Of a DNA stretch of 7,604 nt, positions 1-6,000 are shown piece by piece. Every line of letters starts with the position of its first letter. Positions within the stretch are counted from its first letter, which is position 1. Under the pieces are notes generated by a model that saw only the letters and a program-made list of their open reading frames with translations, was not told the DNA's origin and made no database searches. Source of the stretch: Flavobacteriales bacterium CG18_big_fil_WC_8_21_14_2_50_32_9. Lineage in GTDB: Bacteria > Bacteroidota > Bacteroidia > Flavobacteriales_E > Vicingaceae. Where the stretch lies: NCBI GenBank assembly GCA_002770955.1, contig PCUH01000322.1, positions 1,609 through 9,212 of the forward strand, in the 5' to 3' direction. The position numbers and the translations under genes are program-made.

Positions 1-303
1 TCTTTAGCTATTCCAAAAGCATTAAAAAAAGCAAATCTTTCTGTTGGTGATATTGATTATTGGGAATTAAACCAAGCATTTGCTGTAGTTGGTTTGGCTA
101 ACATGAAAGAATTAGGACTAAATCCAGAAAAAGTGGATGTGAACGGTGGAGCTGTTTCATTAGGTCATCCGCTAGGAAATTCAGGTTCAAGAGTAGTTGT
201 TACATTAATAAATGTGCTCAAACAAAATAATGGTAAACTTGGAGCCGCATCAATTTGTAATGGTGGAGGTGGTGCTTCCGCTATTGTTATTGAAAACATT
301 TAA
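1..303 (+). CDS. Thiolase (acetyl-CoA C-acyltransferase), C-terminal 100 residues, 5'-truncated by window edge
   Basis: This is the end of a thiolase-superfamily enzyme, open from the first base in frame 1 to TAA at 301-303. Thiolases catalyse reversible Claisen condensation or thiolysis of acyl-CoAs in the cytoplasm, either degrading 3-ketoacyl-CoA in beta-oxidation or joining two acetyl-CoA. In the visible 100 residues, NQAFA (24-28) matches the NEAFA-type block. NGGAVSLGHPLGNSG (48-62) is thiolase signature 2, carrying the catalytic His in GHP (His56). GAASICNGGGGASA (81-94) is signature 3, with the catalytic Cys86. The C-terminus is therefore intact and only the N-terminal three quarters lies outside the window. 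The motifs do not separate degradative from biosynthetic thiolase. It is followed at once by a strong hairpin terminator, so it ends its transcription unit and is probably unrelated to the polysaccharide genes. Confidence 0.93.
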   Translation, partial: SLAIPKALKKANLSVGDIDYWELNQAFAVVGLANMKELGLNPEKVDVNGGAVSLGHPLGNSGSRVVVTLINVLKQNNGKLGAASICNGGGGASAIVIENI

Positions 304-315
304 ACTAAAACAGAT

Positions 316-351
316 AAACCCAACTGAGTTAAGAAAAATCAGTTGGGTTTT
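316..351 (+). terminator. Rho-independent terminator after the thiolase gene
   Basis: A perfect 12-bp stem (AAACCCAACTGA at 316-327 with TCAGTTGGGTTT at 339-350) encloses an 11-nt loop. The T-run of the descending arm continues to 351 and is followed by an AT-rich stretch. It starts 12 bp after the thiolase stop, the expected place for an intrinsic terminator. The minus-strand reading has a poorer T-tract and no gene ending there, so the + orientation is preferred. Confidence 0.87.
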
Positions 352-369
352 AAATTTTACATTTATAAT

Positions 370-1152
370 ATGAAATTCGGTATTTGTAGCCTAAGTGTTA
401 TTCCTGCTCGTTATGAGCCTTCTGACAAAAGTGAAATGGTTACCCAAATCCTCTTTGGCGAAACCTATTCCATTTATGAAGAACAACGAAAAGGATGGAA
501 AAAAATTAAAGCTGCTTATGATAATTACGAATGTTGGATAGACGAAAAACAGAGTACCGAAATTTCAGAAGAAGATTTTATTTTTTTTAACAACAACTCA
601 AATTTTGTTACTTCTGAAGTTATTAGTATCCTAAAAAATAAAAAAACAAATTATCTTATACCTATAGTGATAGGAAGTTCTCTTCCAAATTTTTCAAACG
701 AAACTATACATATAAATGCAAATGAATATTTGTTTGAAGGCAATAAAATCAACACTTCCACTTTGCTTAACAAAAAACAACTTGCCGAAAACGCTTTTTT
801 GTTTTTAAACACCCCTTATTTATGGGGAGGACGTTCTCCATTTGGAATCGATTGTTCTGGATTTACGCAAATTATTTATAAACTCATAGGTTTTAAACTC
901 CCAAGAGATGCTTATCAACAAGCAAAAATAGGTCAAACCTTGAGTTTTATTGAAGAATCTGAAAGTGGAGATTTAGCTTTTTTTGATAACGAAGAAGGAA
1001 ATATTATCCATGTTGGAATTATGCTTGGCGATAATAAAATTATTCATGCATCAGGAAAAGTAAGAATTGACAGTATAGACCATCAAGGAATTTTTAATCC
1101 AGAAACCAACAGGTACTCACATAAACTTAGAATTATTAAACGAATTATATAA
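370..1152 (+). CDS. NlpC/P60 (C40) family cysteine peptidase with N-terminal SH3-like region
   Basis: The 260-residue product is a predicted peptidoglycan-type endopeptidase; this family usually cleaves D-Glu/diaminopimelate stem-peptide bonds. The C-terminal half carries the papain-like triad: Cys162 in GIDCSGF (159-165), His214 in IIHVGIML (212-219) and His226 in IIHASGKV (224-231). The segment NTPYLWGGRSPFGIDCSG (147-164) is the typical NlpC/P60 entry block. The first ~60 residues, including GETYSIYEEQRKGWKKIKAAYD, resemble a bacterial SH3 domain. No signal peptide or lipobox is visible, so export is uncertain. ATG 370 is chosen over an in-frame TTG at 343 because TTG 343 lies inside the terminator stem and the family pattern begins at MKFGICSLSV. 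There is no Shine-Dalgarno. TAAATTTT at 351-358 is an imperfect -7-like box. The gene belongs to the core-genome side of the window. Confidence 0.9.
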   Translation: MKFGICSLSVIPARYEPSDKSEMVTQILFGETYSIYEEQRKGWKKIKAAYDNYECWIDEKQSTEISEEDFIFFNNNSNFVTSEVISILKNKKTNYLIPIVIGSSLPNFSNETIHINANEYLFEGNKINTSTLLNKKQLAENAFLFLNTPYLWGGRSPFGIDCSGFTQIIYKLIGFKLPRDAYQQAKIGQTLSFIEESESGDLAFFDNEEGNIIHVGIMLGDNKIIHASGKVRIDSIDHQGIFNPETNRYSHKLRIIKRII

Positions 1153-1214
1153 AATGAAAATTAGAAATTAAATGAACTTAATAGTTAAAAAAAATATAAA
1201 CCCACTAATCTCTA

Positions 1215-1232
1215 CCTCGATAGCTATCGGGG
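1215..1232. repeat. 18-bp palindrome centred on GATAGCTATC
   Basis: The sequence CCTCGATAGCTATCGGGG is self-complementary across all nine pairs, with one T-G wobble (1217/1230). It sits in the 101-bp gap between the peptidase and uxs genes, 22 bp before the uxs start. No T-tract follows it and there is no loop, so it is a poor intrinsic terminator. GATAGCTATCGGG-type palindromes are, from memory, frequent in flavobacterial intergenic DNA, so a dispersed repeat is the likeliest reading. The rest of the gap (1153-1253) is AT-rich, with nothing else recognised. Confidence 0.6.
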
Positions 1233-1253
1233 CTAAACTTTAATAACTAAACC

Positions 1254-2267
1254 ATGAACCTCAAAACTCAAAACTCAACTAAAAAAACAGTATTAATTAC
1301 TGGAGCTGCTGGATTCTTAGGTTCGCACCTTTCCGATAGATTTATAAAAGAAGGTTATCATGTAATTGCCATGGATAACCTAATTACAGGTGACTTAAAA
1401 AACATTGAACATCTAAAGGATAATCCAAATTTTGAGTTTATAAATCACGATGTTTCAAAACATATTACTATTGATGGGAAACTAGATTATATTTTACATT
1501 TTGCTTCACCTGCTTCACCCATTGATTACCTTAAAATACCTATACAAACCTTAAAAGTAGGTTCTTTAGGAACCCATAATTTATTAGGTTTAGCCAGAGC
1601 TAAAAATGCTAGAATGTTAATTGCTTCTACATCTGAAGTTTATGGCGACCCAAAAGTACATCCACAAACCGAAGAATATTGGGGAAATGTTAATCCAATT
1701 GGACCAAGAGGTGTTTATGATGAAGCAAAGCGTTTTCAGGAAGCGATAACCATGGCTTACCACAGATATCATGGTGTGGAAACAAGAATTGTTCGAATTT
1801 TTAATACGTATGGACCACGTATGCGATTAAACGATGGTCGGGTTTTACCAGCTTTTATCGGACAAGCATTGCGTGGTGAAGATTTAACCGTTTTCGGAAA
1901 AGGAAATCAAACCCGTTCTTTTTGTTATGTCGATGATTTAATTGAAGGTATTTATCGTTTGTTACTAAGCGATTATGCAGAACCTGTTAATATTGGAAAC
2001 CCAGATGAAATAACCATACTTCAATTTGCTGAAGAAATCATTAAATTAACTGGAACAAAACAAAAAATAATTTTTAAGGAACTACCAGTCGATGATCCCA
2101 TGCAACGACAACCAAACATTGACAAAGCACGTTCTATTTTAGGATGGGAACCAAAAGTAAACAGAGCAGAAGGTTTAAAAATAACATACGATTATTTTAA
2201 AAGCCTTACAGCAGAAGATTTATACAAGGTTGATCATAAGAATTTTAACGATTATATAAAAAAATAA
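1254..2267 (+). CDS. uxs: UDP-glucuronate decarboxylase (UDP-xylose synthase), extended SDR family
   Basis: This 337-residue cytoplasmic enzyme most likely converts UDP-glucuronate to UDP-xylose with bound NAD, through a 4-keto intermediate. The Rossmann motif GAAGFLG (17-23) is followed by an Asp-Asn ending the second strand (VIAMDN, 37-42). The family signature ASPASPIDY lies at 84-92, TSEVYGDP at 126-133 (with Glu128 as the expected active-site acid), and the catalytic YDEAK at 155-159 (Tyr155, Lys159). ASPASP and YDEAKR separate UXS from dTDP-glucose dehydratases and 4-epimerases. Length is normal for bacterial UXS. ATG 1254 is the only plausible start before the Rossmann strand, so codons 3-9 fall in a heptad repeat. 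The next gene starts 1 bp after the stop, implying co-transcription. UDP-glucuronate must come from another dehydrogenase, since the one here looks specific for N-acetylhexosamine substrates. Confidence 0.9.
   Translation: MNLKTQNSTKKTVLITGAAGFLGSHLSDRFIKEGYHVIAMDNLITGDLKNIEHLKDNPNFEFINHDVSKHITIDGKLDYILHFASPASPIDYLKIPIQTLKVGSLGTHNLLGLARAKNARMLIASTSEVYGDPKVHPQTEEYWGNVNPIGPRGVYDEAKRFQEAITMAYHRYHGVETRIVRIFNTYGPRMRLNDGRVLPAFIGQALRGEDLTVFGKGNQTRSFCYVDDLIEGIYRLLLSDYAEPVNIGNPDEITILQFAEEIIKLTGTKQKIIFKELPVDDPMQRQPNIDKARSILGWEPKVNRAEGLKITYDYFKSLTAEDLYKVDHKNFNDYIKK
1260..1280 (+). repeat. Heptad tandem repeat (CTCAAAA, CTCAAAA, CTCAACT) inside the 5' end of uxs
   Basis: Three contiguous 7-base units start 6 bp after the uxs ATG: two identical CTCAAAA copies and a third with two changes. 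Seven is not a multiple of three, so the encoded residues (LKTQNST) are not themselves repeated. The unit resembles the CTCAAAC tract at 4556 before the sugar dehydrogenase gene. Confidence 0.7.
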
Positions 2268-2268
2268 A

Positions 2269-2847
2269 ATGAGTGATTTCTTCGCACACGAAACAGCCGT
2301 AATAGACGAAGGTTGTAAGATTGGAAATGGCACCAAAATATGGCATTTTTCTCATATTATGTCAAATTGTATAATTGGAGAAAACTGTAATATTGGTCAA
2401 AATGTAGTAATTTCACCAAAGGTTGTTTTAGGGAAAAATGTGAAAATTCAAAATAATGTTTCTATCTATACAGGCGTAACTTGCGATGATGATGTTTTTT
2501 TAGGACCATCTATGGTTTTTACCAACGTAATAAATCCTCGAAGTGCTGTAAACAGAAAAGAAGAATATTTGAAAACGCACGTTGGTAAAGGTGCTTCAAT
2601 TGGAGCAAATGCAACAATAGTTTGTGGACATGATATCGGTGAGTACGCTTTTATAGGTGCAGGAGCAGTTGTTACTAAAAACATTCCTGCTTATTCGTTG
2701 TGGGTTGGAAATCCTGCCAAACAATTGGGTTGGGTAAGCGAATACGGACATCGGTTAAAGTTTGATAGCGAAGGAATTGCCTTTTGTCCAGAAACCAACC
2801 AAAAATATAAATTAGAAAATAATTTAATTATAAAATTACAAGTTTAA
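2269..2847 (+). CDS. wbpD: WbpD/WlbB-like UDP-2-acetamido-3-amino-2,3-dideoxyglucuronate N-acetyltransferase
   Basis: The 192-residue product is a left-handed beta-helix (hexapeptide-repeat) acyltransferase. Hexapeptide rungs are seen from IDEGCKIGNGTKIW (12-25) through IGENCNIGQNVVI and VGKGASIGANATIVCGHDIGEYAFIGAGAVV (105-135). The blocks GTKIWHFSHI (21-30) and GPSMVFTNVINPRS (79-92), and the closing WVGNPAK (145-151), match WbpD of Pseudomonas and WlbB of Bordetella as I recall them. These acetylate the C3 amine of UDP-GlcNAc3NA with acetyl-CoA, on the way to UDP-GlcNAc3NAcA and, after 2-epimerisation, UDP-ManNAc3NAcA. It starts 1 bp after uxs and is followed, across a palindrome, by the WbpB-like gene, which supports the pathway. 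The alternative is another sugar acetyltransferase such as an FdtC-like enzyme; the adjacent WbpB homologue makes this less likely. Confidence 0.85.
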   Translation: MSDFFAHETAVIDEGCKIGNGTKIWHFSHIMSNCIIGENCNIGQNVVISPKVVLGKNVKIQNNVSIYTGVTCDDDVFLGPSMVFTNVINPRSAVNRKEEYLKTHVGKGASIGANATIVCGHDIGEYAFIGAGAVVTKNIPAYSLWVGNPAKQLGWVSEYGHRLKFDSEGIAFCPETNQKYKLENNLIIKLQV

Positions 2848-2883
2848 CAAGGGGTTTCTAAACAAGGGGTCATGACCCCTTGT
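2846..2883. repeat. Perfect 22-bp palindrome with an upstream half-site copy
   Basis: Positions 2862-2883 are perfectly self-complementary: ACAAGGGGTCA (2862-2872) followed by its exact reverse complement (2873-2883). The left arm is also present 15 bp upstream as a direct repeat, AACAAGGGGT at 2846-2855 and 2861-2870, and the first copy overlaps the TAA of the acetyltransferase gene. The first copy could pair with the same right arm, so two alternative hairpins are possible. The sequence after it (CAAAAAATAAAA) is A-rich and not T-rich, so it is not a classic terminator for + strand transcription. Confidence 0.8.
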
Positions 2884-2896
2884 CAAAAAATAAAAT

Positions 2897-3955
2897 ATGA
2901 CAACTATAAATCAAAAAACATCATCCGCCTCAGGCGTGATAAAATTTGCAGTTTTAGGCTGTGGTCATATCGGTAAGCGACATGCAGAAATGATTACACT
3001 AAACAAAGAAGCCGAATTGGTAGCACTTTGTGATGCATATCCAAAAGAAAATTTAGGTATTGAAAAATATAATGTGCCTTTTTTTAACTCAATTGACGAA
3101 TTACTAAACAGTAACATAGCTATTGACGTTGTAACAATCTGCACTCCAAATGGATTACATGCCGAACACTCAATAAAAGCATTAGAAAAAAAATACCATG
3201 TGGTTTGCGAAAAACCAATGGGCTTGACTAAAGCGAATTGTGAAAAAATAATTTTTAAAGCCCTGCAAGTTTCTAGAAATTTCTTTTGTGTAATGCAAAA
3301 TAGATACTCCCCTCCTTCGGTTTGGATAAAAGAAATAGTTGATCAGAAAGTGTTAGGAGAAATTTTTATGGTGCAATTAAACTGTTATTGGAACAGAGAC
3401 GACCGTTACTACAAAAAAGGTGGCTGGAAAGGAACGCAAGAATTAGACGGAGGAACACTCTTTACTCAATTCTCTCATTTTATCGATATTATGTATTGGC
3501 TTTTTGGCGATATTACCAACATTCAAGCGAAGTTTAAAGATTTTACACATCAAAACTCTACTGATTTTGAAGATTCAGGATTTGTAAACTTTGATTTTAT
3601 TAATGGAGGTATGGGTTGTATCAATTATTCAACAGCGGTTGCTACACAAAATTTAGAAAGTAGTATTACCATTATTGGCGAAAAAGGAAGTGTTAAAATT
3701 GGGGGTCAATATATGAATGAGGTAGAAGTTTGTAATATTAATGGCTATAAAATGCCTAAACTTGCAGAAGCGAATCCCCCAAACGATTATGGAGTTTATA
3801 AAGGTTCTGCAGCAAATCACCATTTTATTATCGAGAATGTAATAGATACTATAAAAGGAAGAACAACTGCAACGACAAATGCTTTAGAAGGCTTAAAAGT
3901 GGTGGAAATAATTGAGCGAATTTATGCATTGAGAGATAAATCGGTAATGAAATAA
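2897..3955 (+). CDS. wbpB: WbpB/WlbA-like UDP-GlcNAcA 3-dehydrogenase (Gfo/Idh/MocA family)
   Basis: This 352-residue NAD-dependent oxidoreductase probably oxidises C3 of UDP-2-acetamido-2-deoxyglucuronate to the 3-keto sugar, which an aminotransferase (WbpE/WlbC) then aminates before acetylation by WbpD. The Rossmann motif GCGHIGKRH lies at 21-29, and CEKP (104-107) carries the expected catalytic Lys106. The substrate-domain block GGTLFTQFSHFID (185-197) has the usual His (His194). The stretch QNRYSPP (134-140) also recalls WlbA-type members. It sits 49 bp downstream of the acetyltransferase gene. No aminotransferase is seen in the window. Residues 1-14 precede the conserved core and include a small CGCCTCAGGCG palindrome (2926-2936); a GTG at 2936 is an alternative start, but ATG 2897 is preferred. 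The broad Gfo/Idh family has many activities, so the specific reaction rests on the neighbours. Confidence 0.82.
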   Translation: MTTINQKTSSASGVIKFAVLGCGHIGKRHAEMITLNKEAELVALCDAYPKENLGIEKYNVPFFNSIDELLNSNIAIDVVTICTPNGLHAEHSIKALEKKYHVVCEKPMGLTKANCEKIIFKALQVSRNFFCVMQNRYSPPSVWIKEIVDQKVLGEIFMVQLNCYWNRDDRYYKKGGWKGTQELDGGTLFTQFSHFIDIMYWLFGDITNIQAKFKDFTHQNSTDFEDSGFVNFDFINGGMGCINYSTAVATQNLESSITIIGEKGSVKIGGQYMNEVEVCNINGYKMPKLAEANPPNDYGVYKGSAANHHFIIENVIDTIKGRTTATTNALEGLKVVEIIERIYALRDKSVMK

Positions 3956-3963
3956 AGAAGACA

Positions 3964-3984
3964 GAAGTTGGAAGTCGGAAGTTT
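3964..3984 (+). repeat. Heptad tandem repeat (GAAGTTG, GAAGTCG, GAAGTTT)
   Basis: Three contiguous 7-base units start 8 bp after the WbpB-like stop and end 14 bp before the predicted -7 box of the toxin-antitoxin pair. The first five bases of each unit (GAAGT) are identical. Similar GAAGTCG tracts are, from memory, common between genes in Bacteroidota. Confidence 0.65.
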
Positions 3985-3998
3985 GAGGAAAAAATAAT

Positions 3999-4006
3999 TA
4001 TCTTTG
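3999..4006 (+). promoter_or_regulatory. Bacteroidota-type -7 promoter box for the toxin-antitoxin pair
   Basis: TATCTTTG matches the Bacteroidota consensus TAnnTTTG exactly and lies 22 bp before the antitoxin ATG, which would give a leader of roughly 15 nt. A TTTG at 3982-3985 could serve as the upstream -33 element, but its 13-bp spacing is shorter than the usual ~19-21 bp, so the promoter is only partly supported. It would let the pair be transcribed apart from the sugar genes. Confidence 0.5.
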
Positions 4007-4028
4007 TAATGAACAAAATCTAAATACG

Positions 4029-4265
4029 ATGATTACAACAACAAAAGAGCTAAACACATATTTACCACTATTATCAGAACGGCAACAGGCATTGGTGTTA
4101 GCTATTGTGAAAAATATTTTACATATAGATACACAGGAAAAACGTATCAGTGTAGAACAATACAATACTGAAATAGAATTGGCTTTAAAGGAAGTTAAAC
4201 AAGGTAAAAGCCTCAGCCACGATGAAGTGGTAAACCAAAGTAAAAAATGGCTAAAAAGAAAATAG
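4029..4265 (+). CDS. Putative antitoxin of a type II toxin-antitoxin pair (RelB-like)
   Basis: This 78-residue protein is identified mainly by position: it lies directly before, and overlaps by 19 bp, a ParE/RelE-type toxin gene, the standard antitoxin-first layout. The N-terminal half (residues 5-33, including LLSERQQALVLAIVKNIL) looks helical and would form the dimerisation or DNA-binding part. The charged C-terminal half (EIELALKEVKQGKSLSHDEVVNQSKKWLKRK) resembles the tail that wraps the toxin in Bacteroidota antitoxins, which often end in a HEEV-x-SKKW-like segment. No clear ribbon-helix-helix or Phd motif can be read, so the subclass is open. Such antitoxins neutralise the partner and usually repress their own promoter; the -7 box at 3999 is the likely target region, though no operator is evident. 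Confidence 0.75.
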   Translation: MITTTKELNTYLPLLSERQQALVLAIVKNILHIDTQEKRISVEQYNTEIELALKEVKQGKSLSHDEVVNQSKKWLKRK

Positions 4266-4552
4266 ATATAGAATGGCATAGAAAAGCTTCCATAAACTTT
4301 AATGAAATACTTGAGTATTTATACAAAGAATCTGAAACGGCTGTTTTTATTGTGGGCAATGCGATTTTAGAAGAAATCGAAAAATTAGCAACATATCCAA
4401 TAGCACATCCTTTAGATCGTTTTAAAAAACATAATGATGGAAACTATCGGGCTTGTATAGTTTACAGCTACAGAATATCTTATTATTTAAATGATAGCAC
4501 TATCTATATTTTAAGAATACGACATACCAGTAGAGAGCCTTTAGAACATTAA
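4247..4552 (+). CDS. RelE/ParE-family toxin
   Basis: The 101-residue product has the RelE/ParE fold pattern: an opening strand and Trp (IDIEWHRKA, 6-14), two helices (FNEILEYLYKESETAVFIVGNAILEEIEKLATYP), then the sheet ending in YRISYY and IYILRIRHTSREP (87-99). The IYILRIRHxxREP ending is typical of ParE/RelE toxins. RelE proteins cleave mRNA at the ribosome and ParE proteins poison gyrase; the sequence alone does not decide, although the YxIxY...ILRIxHxxRxP pattern leans to ParE. ATG 4247 lies in the last codons of the antitoxin gene in another frame, so translational coupling is likely. No truncation or frameshift is seen. The pair lies between two polysaccharide genes on the same strand. 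Confidence 0.85.
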   Translation: MAKKKIDIEWHRKASINFNEILEYLYKESETAVFIVGNAILEEIEKLATYPIAHPLDRFKKHNDGNYRACIVYSYRISYYLNDSTIYILRIRHTSREPLEH

Positions 4553-4555
4553 TAT

Positions 4556-4577
4556 CTCAAACCTCAAACTTCTAAAC
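4556..4577 (+). repeat. Heptad tandem repeat (CTCAAAC x2 plus degenerate TTCTAAAC)
   Basis: Two identical CTCAAAC units (4556-4562, 4563-4569) are followed by an 8-base variant. They fill most of the 34-bp gap between the toxin stop and the start of the sugar dehydrogenase gene. The same unit, rotated as CAAACCT, recurs twice inside rfbB at 6451-6464. Confidence 0.7.
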
Positions 4578-4586
4578 TAAAAGAAC

Positions 4587-5882
4587 ATGGGTATTTATAA
4601 AAAATTAAAAAACAAAGAAACTAAGATAGCGGTTATTGGTTTGGGATATGTTGGACTACCAATAGCACTTGAATTTGCCAAAACCATGCAAGTTATTGGG
4701 TTTGATATTAATCAAGAAAGGGTAAATATGATGAAAAACAACATCGACCCAAGTGAGGAATTAGATGCTACTGCATTTGAAAATTGCGACATTCATTTTA
4801 CCACTAATATTGAAGATTTAAAAGATGTTACTTTTTTTATTGTAGCCGTTCCAACTCCAATTGACGGACATAATTTACCCGATTTAACCCCTTTAATTGG
4901 AGCATCAAAAACAGTTGGGAAAGTGCTTAAAAAAGGCAATTATGTAGTATTTGAATCTACTGTTTATCCTGGTTGTACCGAAGAAGATTGTATTCCTGTA
5001 TTAGAACAATTATCGGGACTAAAATATAAAACCGATTTTAAAGTTGGTTATTCTCCTGAGCGAATTAACCCAGGAGATACCAAACACACCCTAACCAATG
5101 TGATAAAAGTAGTTTCTGGTTGTTGCGATGAATCGTTAGAAGAAATTGCAAAAGTGTATGAAGAAGTGGTGAAAGTTGGGGTACATAGAGCTGCATCAAT
5201 AAAAGTAGCTGAAGCTGCAAAAATTATTGAAAATACGCAACGAGATTTAAACATTGCTTTAGTGAATGAGCTTTCCATAATTTTTAATAAAATGGGAATA
5301 AATACTTACGATGTGTTGGAAGCTGCTGGAACTAAATGGAATTTCTTAAAGTTTTTTCCAGGCTTAGTTGGTGGGCATTGCATAGGCGTTGACCCTTATT
5401 ACCTCACTTACAAAGCAAAAGAATTAGGATACCACGCTCAAATTATAAATGCTGGTCGTTTTGTAAACGATTCAATGGGTGGTTATGTAGCTAAACAAAC
5501 CGTTAAGAAAATTATTAAAGCTGGAAAAAATATTGCTGAAGCCAAAGTTTTAGTAATGGGAGCTACTTTTAAAGAAGATGTAAGCGATATTAGAAACTCA
5601 AAAGTTGCCGATGTGGTTAAAGAATTTATCTCTTTTGGCGTTAAGGTGGAAGTAATAGATCCTCACGCAAGTTCTGAACATTTAAAACATGAATATGGCT
5701 TTGGTTTGGTTGATAAAATTGCCAATGATTACGATGCTGTTTTTATAGCTGTGAACCATGCCGAATATAGCAATTTAAACGAAGATTATTTTAAATCCAT
5801 CACTTCTAAAAACCCTGTATTAGTTGATATAAAAGGAATTTATAGAGGTAAAATAAAAAATATGACTTATTGGAGTCTTTAA
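4587..5882 (+). CDS. Nucleotide-sugar 6-dehydrogenase, TviB/WbpO type (UDP-HexNAc to UDP-HexNAcA)
   Basis: This 431-residue cytoplasmic enzyme of the UDP-glucose/GDP-mannose dehydrogenase family oxidises C6 of a UDP-sugar to the carboxylate in two NAD-dependent steps. The NAD motif GLGYVG lies at 18-23 and VPTPID at 88-93. ESTVYPG is at 123-129, and the central helix AEAAKIIENTQRDLNIA (208-224) carries the conserved Lys212. The active-site loop GGHCIGVDPYYL (262-273) holds catalytic Cys265. The C-terminal UDP-binding domain begins near VLVMGATFKEDVSDIRNS (321-338). VGFD/IGFDIN after strand 2, YSPERINPGD and GGHCIGVDPYYL are, as I recall, typical of TviB, WbpO and CapL, which use UDP-GlcNAc or UDP-GalNAc. 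UDP-glucose is less likely but not excluded. It could feed the WbpB/WbpD branch or pair with the downstream epimerase. Length is normal. Confidence 0.88.
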   Translation: MGIYKKLKNKETKIAVIGLGYVGLPIALEFAKTMQVIGFDINQERVNMMKNNIDPSEELDATAFENCDIHFTTNIEDLKDVTFFIVAVPTPIDGHNLPDLTPLIGASKTVGKVLKKGNYVVFESTVYPGCTEEDCIPVLEQLSGLKYKTDFKVGYSPERINPGDTKHTLTNVIKVVSGCCDESLEEIAKVYEEVVKVGVHRAASIKVAEAAKIIENTQRDLNIALVNELSIIFNKMGINTYDVLEAAGTKWNFLKFFPGLVGGHCIGVDPYYLTYKAKELGYHAQIINAGRFVNDSMGGYVAKQTVKKIIKAGKNIAEAKVLVMGATFKEDVSDIRNSKVADVVKEFISFGVKVEVIDPHASSEHLKHEYGFGLVDKIANDYDAVFIAVNHAEYSNLNEDYFKSITSKNPVLVDIKGIYRGKIKNMTYWSL

Positions 5883-5919
5883 TTAATGTAACAATTTTAA
5901 AATGAAGCAATAAGTGAAA

Positions 5920-5973
5920 GTCAGTTCGAGTAAGTTTAATGAAGCATTTGCGGAATTGAACTGTATCGAGAAC
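5920..5973. repeat. Putative dispersed repeat with imperfect inverted ends, upstream of rfbB
   Basis: The segment starts GTCAGTTCGAG (5920-5930) and ends CTGTATCGAGAAC (5961-5973). GTTC at 5924-5927 pairs with GAAC at 5970-5973, with imperfect pairing continuing inward. Ends of this type (TCAGTTCGAGT ... GTATCGAGAAC) are, from memory, frequent in flavobacterial intergenic DNA. It occupies much of the 139-bp gap between the dehydrogenase and rfbB. It reads open in the rfbB frame, so an upstream GTG at 5914 would give a spurious N-terminal extension. Confidence 0.5.
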
Positions 5974-6000
5974 AATACCAAAATGACTTCTAAATTCTTA

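Noticed and set aside
343..369. TTG start at 343 extending the NlpC/P60 peptidase by nine residues
   Set aside because: The codon lies in the descending arm of the terminator hairpin and the family-like N-terminus begins at ATG 370.
2862..2883. Intrinsic terminator after the acetyltransferase gene
   Set aside because: The stem is strong, but the following bases are A-rich, not a T-tract, and the next gene belongs to the same predicted pathway, so it is reported as a repeat.
3998..4279. Minus-strand open frame opposite the antitoxin gene
   Set aside because: It has low-complexity Phe/Ser/Cys-rich composition typical of an antisense shadow of an AT-rich gene, and the + strand antitoxin with its overlapping toxin explains the region.
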